Assembly (NCBI GenBank): GCA_035762345.1
Contig: DASTPE010000107.1
Coordinates: 1 to 64,000 of the forward strand
Length of the DNA stretch: 64,000 nucleotides
Origin: SCGC-AG-212-J23 sp035762345
GTDB taxonomy: Bacteria > Pseudomonadota > Gammaproteobacteria > Burkholderiales > SG8-39
Direction of reading: 5' to 3'
Below, piece after piece: positions 48,974-58,262 of the stretch (within the stretch, counting starts at the first letter, position 1; every line of letters begins with the position of its first letter). The notes beneath the pieces were generated by a model. The model was given only the letters and a program-made list of their open reading frames with translations. It had not been told where the DNA came from and made no database searches. The translations under genes were made by a program, and so were the position numbers.

Positions 48974-50448
48974 ACGAGCTCGCGCAACTCGCAAGCGGCT
49001 TCGCAGCCGCGCTAACTTTCAAGCACCTGGCGATGTGCTTCCTCGGCGTGCTGATGGGCCAGATGGTGGGCGTGCTCCCGGGGATCGGACCCTCGTCGGC
49101 GATCGCACTGCTGCTTCCGCTCACGTTCGGCGCCGATCCGACCTCGGCAATCATCCTTTTCGCCGGCATTTACTACGGCTCGCAATACGGCGGTACGCTG
49201 ACCTCGGTGCTGGTGAGCGTGCCCGGCGAGTCGAGCACGGTCATGACGACCATCGATGGCTACCAGCTCGCGCTTCAGGGCCGGGCCGGGCCGGCGCTTG
49301 GCATCGCCGCCGTGGGCTCGTTCATCGCCGGCACCCTCGGCACGATCGGGCTGATGTTGCTTGCGCCCGCGCTCGCCAGGGCGGCGCTCGCATTCGGGCC
49401 GCCGGAGTATTTCGCGCTGGTAGTACTCGGCCTTACGGCCCTGGCTGCCGTCGGCTCTTCGTTATTGAAGGGACTTGTGACCGGCGTCGCCGGGCTGCTC
49501 CTCGGCACCATCGGCATCGACCCGCAGAACGGCATCGCGCGTTTCGATTTCGGCCAGACCTGGCTTCTCGACGGCATCGAGTTCATCGTGCTCACCGTGG
49601 CGCTCTTCGGGGTCGGCGAGGTGGTGGCGAGCTCCGTGCTCGGCGTGACCCGCCCGGTCGCCGAGGTGAAGAGCGCGTTGCCGACGCGCGCCGACTGGCG
49701 CGCCTGCCGGCTGTCGATCCTGCGCGGCACCGGCATCGGCTTCCTCATCGGCGTGCTGCCCGCCGCCGGCGCGACCATCGCGTCATTCGTCGCCTACATC
49801 CTCGAGAAAAAGATCGCGCGCGATCCGTCGCGCTTCGGCAAGGGTGCGATTGAGGGCGTCGCCGCGCCCGAGGCGGCGAACAACGCCGCCGCCGCCGGCG
49901 CCATGGTGCCGATGCTGTCGCTCGGTGTGCCGGGCTCCGGCACCACCGCAATCATCCTGGGCGCGCTCATCATGTTCGGCATACGTCCCGGGCCCGAGCT
50001 CTTCGCCAAGAACGCCGACCTCGTCTGGGCGGTGATCGCGAGCATGTACATCGGCAACGTCATCCTCCTCGTCCTCAACCTGCCGCTCGCGGGCCTGTTT
50101 GCGGGGCTCCTCAAGGTCCCCTACCGATGGCTCTATCCACCCATCCTGGCGCTCTGCATTGCGGGCGTGTACTCCCAGTCGAACAGCGTCGAGGATTGCT
50201 GGCTTCTCGGCGCCTTCGGCGCCCTCGGCTGGCTGATGAAGCGATACGACTGGCCCGCGGCACCGATGGTTCTCGGCCTCGTGCTCGGGCCGCTGTTCGA
50301 GACGGCGCTACGGCAATCGCTCACCCTGTCGCACGGCAGCGGCACCATCTTCCTTACGCGGCCGATCTCGGCGACGTTGCTCGCTCTGGCACTCCTGGCA
50401 GTGACTGCCCCACTGTGGATGAGGTTTGCCCGTGCCAACCCTGCTTGA
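48970..50448 (+). CDS. tctA: TctA large membrane subunit
   Basis: A 492-residue transporter channel with about 10-12 hydrophobic segments. Seen: the repeated family motif GVLPGIGPSSAIALLLPLTF, YYGSQYGGTLTSVLVSVPGE, GFLIGVLPAAGATIASFVAY, GVAAPEAANNAAAAGAMVPM and LGVPGSGTTAIILGAL. GTG at 48970 overlaps the tctB stop; the extension from 48949 is rejected because it lies inside tctB. Its end overlaps the isomerase-like gene. It moves the receptor's ligand with a cation gradient. Confidence 0.95.
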   Translation: MNELAQLASGFAAALTFKHLAMCFLGVLMGQMVGVLPGIGPSSAIALLLPLTFGADPTSAIILFAGIYYGSQYGGTLTSVLVSVPGESSTVMTTIDGYQLALQGRAGPALGIAAVGSFIAGTLGTIGLMLLAPALARAALAFGPPEYFALVVLGLTALAAVGSSLLKGLVTGVAGLLLGTIGIDPQNGIARFDFGQTWLLDGIEFIVLTVALFGVGEVVASSVLGVTRPVAEVKSALPTRADWRACRLSILRGTGIGFLIGVLPAAGATIASFVAYILEKKIARDPSRFGKGAIEGVAAPEAANNAAAAGAMVPMLSLGVPGSGTTAIILGALIMFGIRPGPELFAKNADLVWAVIASMYIGNVILLVLNLPLAGLFAGLLKVPYRWLYPPILALCIAGVYSQSNSVEDCWLLGAFGALGWLMKRYDWPAAPMVLGLVLGPLFETALRQSLTLSHGSGTIFLTRPISATLLALALLAVTAPLWMRFARANPA

Positions 50449-51253
50449 CCGGATCGGAGTCGACATCAATCAGAAGCTCGCGCTCGAGCCTGCGCTCGAT
50501 TGGGCGGTGAAGCACAAGGTGCCCTATATCGATCTGTGCCTCGACCAGACCCCCGAGCTCCTGGAAAAAGACTCGCCGCGGCTAAAGAAGGCGAGAGCCA
50601 GGCTGGAGAAGGCGGAAATCCGGCTCGGGCTCCACACGCTCTCCGCGGTGAACATCGCGGAGACCTCGCCTTTCGTCGCCGAGGCGGCCGACGAGTACCT
50701 GGAGGCCTACATCGATGCGGCCCGACGGCTCGGCGCGGGCTGGATCGTGGTGCACGGCGGCTACCACTTCGGCTCCGACAAGCGCGCGCGCATGGAAGCG
50801 GCCGTCGCACGTATCGCCCGAGCGGCCAAGATTGCCGAGAAAAAGAAGGTGAGGCTTCTTCTCGAGAACCTCAATCCCGAGCCCGATGAGGCGGAAGTGC
50901 ATTACCTCGCCAACGATCTCGAGGAATGCCGCTATTACTTCGAGCGGCTGGACTCGCCCGCGCTCGGCTGGAGCTTCACCGTAAACCACGCCCACATCCG
51001 CCCGAACCGCATCGAGGCGTTCATGGCGGGGCTGGACCTGCGCCGCTGCGGCGAGGTGCGCCTCGCCGACTGCCGCGGCACGCACGAGGAGCACTTGCGG
51101 CCGGGCGAAGGCACGATCGACTTTCCCGCCATGTTCGCTGCCATCGAAGGCAGCGGATATCGCGGCCACTACATGCAGGCCTTCGGCAGCCTGGACGACA
51201 TGCTGGAGGGACGCGCGCTGCTCGCACAGTTGGCAAAGGAGGGTCCCAAGTGA
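50432..51253 (+). CDS. Xylose isomerase-like TIM-barrel protein
   Basis: A protein of about 273 residues of the sugar phosphate isomerase/epimerase superfamily. Seen: RIGVDINQKLALEPALDWAV, LGLHTLSAVNIAETSPFV, WIVVHGGYHFGSDKRARM, VRLLLENLNPEPDEAEVHY, SFTVNHAHIRP, DCRGTHEEHLRPGEGTIDF. Metal ligands probably include Glu of LLLEN, the His of NHAH and the final Glu/His. It overlaps tctA by 17 bases, and GAGG sits before GTG 50432 (TTG 50426 is the alternative). It likely converts the compound imported by TctCBA. Confidence 0.88.
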   Translation: MPTLLDRIGVDINQKLALEPALDWAVKHKVPYIDLCLDQTPELLEKDSPRLKKARARLEKAEIRLGLHTLSAVNIAETSPFVAEAADEYLEAYIDAARRLGAGWIVVHGGYHFGSDKRARMEAAVARIARAAKIAEKKKVRLLLENLNPEPDEAEVHYLANDLEECRYYFERLDSPALGWSFTVNHAHIRPNRIEAFMAGLDLRRCGEVRLADCRGTHEEHLRPGEGTIDFPAMFAAIEGSGYRGHYMQAFGSLDDMLEGRALLAQLAKEGPK

Positions 51254-52323
51254 AGCGCATCGGATGGCTGCTTGCCTTGATCGCTTGCTCCAGCTTCGCT
51301 GTGGAGCCGGAACAAATCCAGCGACTGAAGGTGCCTCCGCTGCCCTCGCCGCAGGGCGACGAGCGGGGCATGGCGAACCAGATCGGCCCGGCCACTTACC
51401 AGCGCTGCGCGTGGCACATGCAGCAGCCCGGGGCAAAAGCGTACGAGCTATCCCACTTCCGCACCAATACCATGCCGGCGTCGCCTTTCGCCGGGGCTGC
51501 GCACACAAAGGCGAAGCCCACGGCCGGCATTCCGGGGACCGCTCATGCTTTCAATTCAGAGCAGCTCGGCGAAGGCGCAGAGCCCGCGCAGCAGGGCACG
51601 CAGATGGACGCGCTCGGGCACTTCGCCTATCTGCGCCAGCCCTGGGACGGGAAGAGCGAATTCCCGGCGGATGCCGCACTGTACTACGGCGGGTTCACGC
51701 AGAAGGACGTGAAGCCGACGGCGGACTCACCACTGCTCAGGCTGGGGATCGAGAAGGCGCCGCCGATCGTCACGAGTGCGGTCTTGTTCGACGCAAAGGC
51801 CTACAAGAAGAAAGCCATGGAAGCGGGCGAGCTCGTGACCGCGCAGGACCTCGAAGGAATGCTCAAGGCCCAGGGCCTCGGAAAGCGCGGCGTGCTGCCA
51901 GGGGACGTGGTCTACGTGCGCACCGGCTGGAGCGACCATTGGCGAGATCCTGACACCGAGAAGTTCTACTACACCAAGGCGCCCGGGCTCTCCTTCGATG
52001 CGGCGCAATGGCTCGCCGCGCGGCGCATCGTCGTGATCGCGCTCGACACGCCCTTCGTCGACACGGTGGCCGAGGGTCAGCTGCAAGGCAAGGGCGGGCC
52101 GGCGCCCGGTACCCCGCCCGGTCTGCCTTTCGCGGTCCACCACCACATGCTCTCGCAGGCCGGAATCCACCTCGTCGAGAACGCCAAGCTCGACGAGCTG
52201 GCGGCCGACCGGGTCTGGACGTCGTGCACCATGATCCTGCCTCTGCGCGACAAAGGCGCAGCGGGCTCAGCCGTGCGCCCGATCGCTATTGGTGCACCGT
52301 CTAAAGCAGCTGCACAAAAATGA
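51250..52323 (+). CDS. Exported cyclase-family (kynurenine formamidase-like) hydrolase
   Basis: A 357-residue protein of the cyclase family (metal-dependent amide or ester hydrolases). GTG at 51250 overlaps the previous stop (GTGA) and gives a signal peptide (KRIGWLLALIACSSFAV). Seen: YELSHFRTNTMPASPF, GTQMDALGHFAYL (the family HxGTHxDxxxH motif with Gln for the first His), GVLPGDVVYVRTGWSDHW and IVVIALDTPFVDT. The operon with TctCBA suggests that it processes the same substrate in the periplasm. It overlaps the convergent MAPEG gene by 23 bases. Confidence 0.88.
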   Translation: MKRIGWLLALIACSSFAVEPEQIQRLKVPPLPSPQGDERGMANQIGPATYQRCAWHMQQPGAKAYELSHFRTNTMPASPFAGAAHTKAKPTAGIPGTAHAFNSEQLGEGAEPAQQGTQMDALGHFAYLRQPWDGKSEFPADAALYYGGFTQKDVKPTADSPLLRLGIEKAPPIVTSAVLFDAKAYKKKAMEAGELVTAQDLEGMLKAQGLGKRGVLPGDVVYVRTGWSDHWRDPDTEKFYYTKAPGLSFDAAQWLAARRIVVIALDTPFVDTVAEGQLQGKGGPAPGTPPGLPFAVHHHMLSQAGIHLVENAKLDELAADRVWTSCTMILPLRDKGAAGSAVRPIAIGAPSKAAAQK

Positions 52324-52687
52324 GAATCATCCCGATCACGGACACGGTCCATACCGCGGTGCGGAGCCACGGAATGCCGGCCATATAGACCAGGGCGTAG
52401 GCGAGCCTCGCCCAAAAGAAGAGCTGCGCCCCCAGAAGCGTGGTGGAATTCGTCTTGCTCGTCACCACGGCGATCAGAACCAGCGCGGCGAAAAGCACCA
52501 GGTTTTCGAGCATATTGCGGTGCGCGCGCTGCGCCCGCCCCGCCCAGCCGGTGAATGGAGGCAGTCCCTCGCGGCTACCGGCAACCGCCGGCAAGCCGAC
52601 CTGCAGGGTTGCGCCGCCTACTGCGACGAGCATCTGCACGAAAGTGAGCGCGACCGCCCACAGCAGCCAAACAAGCTCTGGTTTCAT
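52301..52687 (-). CDS. MAPEG-family membrane protein
   Basis: A 128-residue protein with four hydrophobic segments and the MAPEG pattern RAQRAHRNMLENLVLFAALVL and FFWARLAYALVYMAGIPWLR. MAPEG proteins in bacteria are usually small membrane enzymes of eicosanoid/glutathione-type chemistry or of unknown function. The start codon follows GGGAGG, which lies in a 10-bp hairpin at 52690-52714. It is transcribed after the 116-residue protein at 52738 on the same strand. Confidence 0.9.
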   Translation of the reverse strand: MKPELVWLLWAVALTFVQMLVAVGGATLQVGLPAVAGSREGLPPFTGWAGRAQRAHRNMLENLVLFAALVLIAVVTSKTNSTTLLGAQLFFWARLAYALVYMAGIPWLRTAVWTVSVIGMILIFVQLL

Positions 52688-52689
52688 GG

Positions 52690-52714
52690 CAATACCTCCC
52701 TGAAGGAGGCATTG
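52690..52714 (-). promoter_or_regulatory. Hairpin sequestering the MAPEG ribosome site
   Basis: On the mRNA strand CAATGCCTCC pairs with GGAGGTATTG over 10 base pairs (one G-U) with a five-base loop. The 3' arm contains the GGAGG Shine-Dalgarno that serves the ATG at 52687. There is no U-run, so it is not an intrinsic terminator. Candidate RNA thermometer or regulated leader. Confidence 0.6.
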
Positions 52715-52737
52715 TCATCCAAATGCTGCGCGTGCGC

Positions 52738-53088
52738 TCAGCGCTGCCAGGAAGCCCGGCGGAACTTCTTGCGGCGCGACACCACGGAGAGCTGCCGGCC
52801 GGCGAACTCATGAACTTTCTCGCGGATGGCGGCGCGCAGATCTGACGGCAGCGCAGCAGCGGCATCCTCGAATAGCGCAACCACATCTCGCGATGCGGGA
52901 CCATCGTGGTAGAAGCCGCGCTGCTTGTCCCACACCAGGGCGCGCTCGCTCGCGTCGCCGCCGTAGCACAGCTGAAACAGCGTCACCTCGCCGTTCGCCT
53001 GCCAGACAAAGAGGTCGAAATACTCGTCGTGGAACCACCGCCGCTTTGCCGGCGGGTCGTCGGCGACGCCTAGGATCTCTTTGAGCAT
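52738..53088 (-). CDS. Unrecognised 116-residue protein
   Basis: MLKEILGVADDPPAKRRWFHDEYFDLFVWQ, given here only in part, opens a soluble protein with the pattern FQLCYGGDASERALVWDKQR and a basic C-terminus (SRRKKFRRASWQR). No signal peptide or membrane segment is visible. Homology is not obvious to me. It lies upstream of the MAPEG gene on the same strand with 50 bases between. Likely a small cytoplasmic protein. Confidence 0.6.
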   Translation of the reverse strand: MLKEILGVADDPPAKRRWFHDEYFDLFVWQANGEVTLFQLCYGGDASERALVWDKQRGFYHDGPASRDVVALFEDAAAALPSDLRAAIREKVHEFAGRQLSVVSRRKKFRRASWQR

Positions 53089-53388
53089 GTTCTCGTCAAC
53101 GTTTTGACCGCTGCAGCGTTGCCAAATTCTGTCACCGAATCGTTACCCGCGGTAGCAACAGCCTTCCTGCGGCGCAGTGAATTCGCGCGCCGGTGTCGGG
53201 AAACGTCCCGTCGCGCGCTCATTCTATTACGTCAACCGATTTTTCGTAGACCCGTTGGACGGTGCATTACTTGCTCTCCACGATGGTATGGCGGGCACTT
53301 GTTCGTGTCTGATCGCTCTGGAAAGTGAACCGGCGCACGCGCGCGCTGCACACAATCTTGCTTGCTCTAAGATCTTGAGAGGATCAGT
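53089..53388. promoter_or_regulatory. Divergent region with a possible sigma-54 promoter before prkA
   Basis: A 300-base region between the 116-residue protein and prkA. I see no gene in it. At 53260-53275 the sequence CGGTGCATTACTTGCT has GG and GC ten bases apart and an intact TTGCT, similar to the -24/-12 sigma-54 pattern, about 114 bases before the prkA start. The match in the GG half is incomplete. In E. coli the yeaGH operon is, to my knowledge, sigma-54/NtrC-linked, which makes this worth noting. Confidence 0.35.
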
Positions 53389-55356
53389 ATGTACCAAGAG
53401 GTGACCGTGATGCGATCAGGCAGCGGCAATACCGGGCGCCACGAGGACGTGCTCAAGTCCCTGGCGCAGTTCAGCAAGGAGCACCGCGCGGCGCGCTGGT
53501 CAGGGACTTTCGGCGGCTTTCTCGAGAGCGTGTTTCCCGCCGATGCGCGCGCCATCGCGCGAACCAGCCACCAGTACATCTGGGACATGATGCGCACCGA
53601 GGGCTTCGAGGACGCAAGCGGCCGGCTACGCTGCCAGCTGTTCGAGGACGAGCTCTACGGCATCAGCGACACCATCGAGCGCGTGGTCGACTATTTCAAG
53701 GCGGCCGCGGCCGGATCTGAGGTCGGCAGGCGGCTGCTGCTGCTGCTCGGACCGCCCTCCGGCGGCAAGTCGACCATGGTGATCCTGCTCAAGCGCGGCC
53801 TCGAGGAGTACAGCCATACCGACGCCGGCGCGCTCTACGGCATCCACGGCTGCCCAGTGCACGAGTCGCCGCTGCACCTCGTGCCGCACACGCTGCGCGG
53901 GCAATTCCGCACGACCTACGGGGTCGATGTCTCGGGCGAGCTTTGTCCCTACTGCGCCACGCGCCTGCAGCACGACTTTGGCGGCGATTTCATGCAGGTG
54001 CCGGTGCACCGTATCTTCATCTCGGAAGCTGGCCGCGTCGGCGTAGGCACCTATGCGCCGCACGACCCGAGCACCGCCGACATCGCCGATCTCGTCGGCT
54101 CGGTGGACCTGTCCAAGGTGGCGGAGTTCGGCGATGAGGGCGACCCCCGCGCCTGGTCCTGGTCGGGCGCGGTGTTCGCCGCGAGCCGGGGCCTGCTCGA
54201 GATGATCGAGATCCTCAAGGTGAAGCGCGAGTTCCTGTACCTCCTGCTTACGCTCACTCAGGAAAAGAACGTCAAGGTGTCGCGCTTTCCGCTGATCCAC
54301 CTCGACGAGACCATCCTCGCGCACACGAACCTCGCCGAGTTCCGCAAGTTCCTGCAGGAGCCGGAGAACGAAGCGCTGCTCGACCGCATGGTGATCATCC
54401 AGGTGCCCTATACGCTGTCCTACAAGGAGGAGGCGAGGATCTACCGCAAGCTCACCTCGTCGACCCAGGCGTTCCGCGAGGTGCACCTTGACCCGCACGT
54501 GCTGCACGTCGCCGCGGTGTTCGCGGTGCTCACGCGCCTCGCGGAAGGCGAGGAGCGCGAGGCCGACAACCTGAAGAAGGTGCGCCTGTACGCGGGCGAG
54601 GACGTCGAAGGAGTATCGCAGTCGCAGTCCGAGGTCGAGAAGATGCGGGCGAAGAACCCCGACGAGGGCCTGGCGGGCGTATCACCCCGCTTCGTCATCA
54701 ACGCGCTCTCGAACGCGATCATCCAGTCGCAGGCGAAGAGCCTGACCACCATGAACGTGCTGATCGCGCTCAAGGACGCGATCGACTCGGACGTGCGCAT
54801 CGACGGCAAGAAGAAGCGCAAGTGGATCGACTTCCTGGTGACCGTGCGCAAGGATTTCTACAACCGCTGGGTCAAGGAGGACGTGCACAAGGCGCTGTTC
54901 GTGTCCTTCGAGGACGAGGCGCAGCAGCTGCTCGAGAAGTACCTGGACGAGGTCGAGGCCACGCTCGACAACCGCAGCATCAAGGACCCGATTACCAACG
55001 AGGAGCGCAAGCCCGACGAGCGCTTCCTGCGCTCGGTCGAGGAGAAGATCAAGATCTCCGAGTCGGGCAAGCTCTCGTTCCGCCAGGAGGTGGTGCGCAA
55101 GGCCATGGGCGCCTACAAGCGTGGCGAGAAGTTCACCCTCGACAATCACGCGCCGCTGCACGACGCAGTGGAGCAGTACCTGTTCGAGCAGCGCCGCGAC
55201 GTGCTGCGCCTGGTCTCGTCGGCGTCGCGCCCGGACGAGGAGACGCGGCAGAAGATCTCGGTGGTCGAGAAGCGCCTGGTCGACGAGTACGGCTACGACT
55301 CGCACAGCGCCCGCGAGGCGCTGAACTACGTGACCACCCTGCTCGCGCAGGAATGA
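53389..55356 (+). CDS. prkA: PrkA/YeaG-family serine kinase
   Basis: A 655-residue PrkA (AAA+ core plus kinase domain). Seen: FGGFLESVFPADARAIARTS, Walker A LLGPPSGGKSTMV, ESPLHLVPHTLR, RIFISEAGRVGVGTYAPHDP, FPLIHLDETILAHTNLAEFR and C-terminal kinase region FVSFEDEAQQLLEKYLDEVE. YeaG-like kinases act in stress and stationary phase. The first gene of a prkA-yeaH-spoVR operon, as in E. coli (yeaGH, ycgB). ATG 53389 has GAGAGGA upstream; a second ATG lies seven codons on. Confidence 0.97.
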   Translation: MYQEVTVMRSGSGNTGRHEDVLKSLAQFSKEHRAARWSGTFGGFLESVFPADARAIARTSHQYIWDMMRTEGFEDASGRLRCQLFEDELYGISDTIERVVDYFKAAAAGSEVGRRLLLLLGPPSGGKSTMVILLKRGLEEYSHTDAGALYGIHGCPVHESPLHLVPHTLRGQFRTTYGVDVSGELCPYCATRLQHDFGGDFMQVPVHRIFISEAGRVGVGTYAPHDPSTADIADLVGSVDLSKVAEFGDEGDPRAWSWSGAVFAASRGLLEMIEILKVKREFLYLLLTLTQEKNVKVSRFPLIHLDETILAHTNLAEFRKFLQEPENEALLDRMVIIQVPYTLSYKEEARIYRKLTSSTQAFREVHLDPHVLHVAAVFAVLTRLAEGEEREADNLKKVRLYAGEDVEGVSQSQSEVEKMRAKNPDEGLAGVSPRFVINALSNAIIQSQAKSLTTMNVLIALKDAIDSDVRIDGKKKRKWIDFLVTVRKDFYNRWVKEDVHKALFVSFEDEAQQLLEKYLDEVEATLDNRSIKDPITNEERKPDERFLRSVEEKIKISESGKLSFRQEVVRKAMGAYKRGEKFTLDNHAPLHDAVEQYLFEQRRDVLRLVSSASRPDEETRQKISVVEKRLVDEYGYDSHSAREALNYVTTLLAQE

Positions 55357-55366
55357 GCTAGCGTCC

Positions 55367-56512
55367 ATGATCCGCATCGCGGCGGAAACCCCCTGGTACG
55401 ACCTCTTCTCGCGAGGCGCCAGGGACTGGCTGCGGCACAACCAGAAGGTGCGCGCGGCAGTCAAGGAGAGCCTGCCCGAGCTGCTCGCCGGCGCAGACCT
55501 CATCAGCCGCCCGGGCAACCGCACGGTCGCGGTGCCGGTGAAGTTTCTCGAGCACGCGCGCTTCCGCCTGCTCGATTCCGACACTCAGACCGGCGCCGGT
55601 CAGGGCAAGGGCCAGCCCGGGGACGTGCTGCGCCCAGCGCGCGAGGAAGGCGACCAGCGCGGCCAGGCCGGCACGGGCAACGGCGAAATCCGCTTCGTGG
55701 TCGAGCTCAAGGTCGATGAGATCGTCGACTGGCTGTGGGAGGAGCTCAAGCTCCCCGAGCTCAAGCCCAAGCGCGCCTCCGCGCTGGACGAGCCCGACTA
55801 CGTCCGCGAGGGGTGGGACAAGCGGGGCGCGCGCTCGCGCCTGGACCGCCGGCGCACGCTCAAGGAAGCCGCCAAGCGCCACGCGGTGCAGGAGGACGCG
55901 CTCGCCATCATCAACGAGGACCTGCGCTTTCGCCAGCTGCACCGCCGCTCCCTGCCGGCGACCAACGCCGCGGTCATATTCGCGCTCGACGTCTCGGGCA
56001 GCATGGACGAGGCGCAGCGCCGACTCGCCAAGCAGTTCTTTTTCTTCGCGCTGCAGGGCATCCGCCGGCAGTACACCAAGGTCGAGACGCTCTTCCTCGC
56101 GCACGCGGCGCAGGCGTGGGAATTCGACGAGAGCCAGTTCTTCCAGGCCTCCTCGAGCGGCGGCACGGTGAGCTCGAGCGTCGCCCGCCTGGCGCTCGAA
56201 GTGCTGCAGAGCCGCTACGACCCGAGCCGCTACAACGCCTATTTCTTCTATGCCTCGGACGGCGAGAACGCCGCCGAGGACCGTGAAGCGGCGCGCGCGG
56301 CGCTCGGCGAGCTCGCGGGGCTGCTCAACTACGCGGGATACGTCGAGACCGGAGGCGTCGCGACCTTCCGCCCCCGCGAGACGCAGCTCGCGGAGCTTTT
56401 CGGCGAGCTGAAGGCGAAAGGCCACCCGGTGGGCGTCAGCCACCTCGGCTCGCAGGACGACATCTGGCGCGCGATCAGGGAGTTTTTCACCGAGCAAGCC
56501 GCGCATGACTGA
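55367..56512 (+). CDS. yeaH: YeaH/YhbH (DUF444) von Willebrand A-type protein
   Basis: A 381-residue protein with a basic N-terminal region (DRRRTLKEAAKRHAV) and a VWA-like domain carrying the MIDAS motif FALDVSGSMDEAQ. SSSGGTVSSSVARLALEVL and YASDGENAAEDRE follow in order. It works with the PrkA kinase in stress resistance. It starts 10 bases after the prkA stop; its end overlaps the spoVR start by 8 bases. Confidence 0.95.
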   Translation: MIRIAAETPWYDLFSRGARDWLRHNQKVRAAVKESLPELLAGADLISRPGNRTVAVPVKFLEHARFRLLDSDTQTGAGQGKGQPGDVLRPAREEGDQRGQAGTGNGEIRFVVELKVDEIVDWLWEELKLPELKPKRASALDEPDYVREGWDKRGARSRLDRRRTLKEAAKRHAVQEDALAIINEDLRFRQLHRRSLPATNAAVIFALDVSGSMDEAQRRLAKQFFFFALQGIRRQYTKVETLFLAHAAQAWEFDESQFFQASSSGGTVSSSVARLALEVLQSRYDPSRYNAYFFYASDGENAAEDREAARAALGELAGLLNYAGYVETGGVATFRPRETQLAELFGELKAKGHPVGVSHLGSQDDIWRAIREFFTEQAAHD

Positions 56513-57863
56513 GCTGGACGGCTACGCCGAGCGCATCGAGTCGCTCGCGCGGCGCCTCGGCCTCGATTACTACCCGGTCGACTTCGAGCTCGCGCCGCAG
56601 AGCCTGATGACCGAGATCGCGGTCTACGGCCTGCCGATCCGCATGCCGCACTGGTCCTTCGGCGTGCGCTACATCCACCAGCTCGTGCGCCAGAGCATGG
56701 GTCATTCCAAGATCTTCGAGGTCATGTTCCCGGGCGACCCGTGCCGCGCGTTCCTGATGGACTCGAACTCGCTCGCGGAGAACGCGCTCGTCACCGCGCA
56801 CGTGATCGGCCACGCCGACTTCTCCAAGAACAATCAGCTGTTCGCCCGCTTCCACGACATGGCGGGCGGCAACATCGTCGAGCACGCCGCGGCGCACGCG
56901 CAGCGCATCCAGCAGGCGATCGAGTCGGCCGGCCTGGAGCGCGTCGAAGCGGTGCTCGACGCCGCGCTCGCGCTTGAATCGCACGTCGATGTCACCGGCG
57001 AGCTGCACCGCGCACGCTATCCCGAAATGGTCGCCGACAAGCCCGCCGCGAAGCTGACCGCATTCCAGAAGCGCTTCCAGGGGTTGCCGGGCGAGTCGGC
57101 GCCCGAGCCGCCGCCGATGGGGCCGGTGCGAGCGCGGGTGCCGCCGCACCCCGAATACGATCTGCTCTGGTTCATCGCCAACTACGCCCCCGAGCTCGAG
57201 CAGTGGGAGCGCGACATCTTTCTCGCGGTGCGCGCCGAGTCGCTCTACTTCTACCCCGTGTTCGCCTGCCAGATCATGAACGAAGGCTGGGCTTCGTACT
57301 GGCACGCACGCCTGCTGCGCGAGGCCGACTTCCTGGGCCAGCCGACCTACCTCGCGGCGATCAAGGCGCATTCCGACGTGGTGCGGCCTTTCGCCTCGGG
57401 CGAGGAGACCGCGCTCGCTATCAACCCCTACCACTTGGGCTTCACGCTGTGGGAGACGATCGTCGAGCGCCACGGCATCGCACGAGCGCGCGAGGTGATG
57501 CGGGAGGAGGACGACTTCGGCTTCATCCGCAACTGGCTCGACCGCGAGCTCGCCGAGAAGCTCGACCTCTTCGTCTACGAGGTGCGCCGCGGCGACGAAA
57601 TCCGCGTGGCCAACCGCGATCTGGAGGCGGTGCGCGAGGCCATCCTCGCGCCCAAGTTCAACTTCGGCGCGCCGCGCGTCGCGGCGGTCGAGCTCAAGCC
57701 CGACAGCGGGCTCGTGCTCGCGCACGACCACGAGAGCGACGGCCGCGGCCTGGACGCGGCGCGCGCCAAGAAGGTGCTCGAGTACTCGCGTCGCGTGTGG
57801 CGGCGCCCGGTGCGCCTGCACACCGTCAACGAGCGCGGCGAGCCGATCGAACTGCTGGCCTAG
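56505..57863 (+). CDS. SpoVR-family protein (YcgB-like)
   Basis: A 452-residue SpoVR protein: LGLDYYPVDFELAPQSLMTE, PHWSFGVRYIHQLVRQ, KNNQLFARFHDMAGGNIVEH, HPEYDLLWFIANYAPELEQW and IMNEGWASYWHARLLREADF. The family is found with PrkA and YeaH in proteobacteria and, as a spore protein, in Bacillus; the biochemical role is not settled. The last gene of the operon. Its stop overlaps the PA2779-like gene's stop on the other strand. Confidence 0.95.
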   Translation: MTELDGYAERIESLARRLGLDYYPVDFELAPQSLMTEIAVYGLPIRMPHWSFGVRYIHQLVRQSMGHSKIFEVMFPGDPCRAFLMDSNSLAENALVTAHVIGHADFSKNNQLFARFHDMAGGNIVEHAAAHAQRIQQAIESAGLERVEAVLDAALALESHVDVTGELHRARYPEMVADKPAAKLTAFQKRFQGLPGESAPEPPPMGPVRARVPPHPEYDLLWFIANYAPELEQWERDIFLAVRAESLYFYPVFACQIMNEGWASYWHARLLREADFLGQPTYLAAIKAHSDVVRPFASGEETALAINPYHLGFTLWETIVERHGIARAREVMREEDDFGFIRNWLDRELAEKLDLFVYEVRRGDEIRVANRDLEAVREAILAPKFNFGAPRVAAVELKPDSGLVLAHDHESDGRGLDAARAKKVLEYSRRVWRRPVRLHTVNERGEPIELLA

Positions 57864-58216
57864 ATAATGATGACGAGCAGCAGGATGATGATGATCAGCA
57901 GCAGCAGCTGCTCGTTGCTGAGCTGCCCGCCCGCGAGCGCGGCGTCGAGCCGCCCCGCGAGCTGAAGCACTTCGGCGTCTGACATCGCGTCGACGCGCGC
58001 CGCCGCCTCCTGCGGCACGATCCCCATTTTCGACAGCGCCGCTGCGAGCTCGGGGCGCTCCACCAGCGCCCGCACGCGCGCGCGCTCATCCTGCGCGAGG
58101 CCGCTGTCCGTGGCGATGACTCCCGCATGCGCCTGCGGCGCGAGACAAGCGGCCGCAAGGCCGAACACGAGCACGATCCAGAAATCGACGAACAGCTTTC
58201 TCAGTCGGCGGGGCAT
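57860..58216 (-). CDS. PA2779-like (DUF6627) small membrane protein
   Basis: A 118-residue protein. The N-terminal segment LFVDFWIVLVFGLAAACLAP is a signal or anchor; then AHAGVIATDSGLAQDERARV, LVERPELAAALSKMGIVPQ and RVDAMSDAEVLQLAGRLDA, the pattern of PA2779-like proteins. The C-terminus is a pure hydrophobic run (LLLLIIIILLLVIII) instead of the family's usual ending, encoded by GATGAT/CAGCAG-type repeats. ATG 58216 has AGGAGTGG upstream. Confidence 0.8.
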   Translation of the reverse strand: MPRRLRKLFVDFWIVLVFGLAAACLAPQAHAGVIATDSGLAQDERARVRALVERPELAAALSKMGIVPQEAAARVDAMSDAEVLQLAGRLDAALAGGQLSNEQLLLLIIIILLLVIII

Positions 58217-58262
58217 GGCCACTCCTTTCGGTATGGCAAAAATATAGCCTACACTCGGAAGC

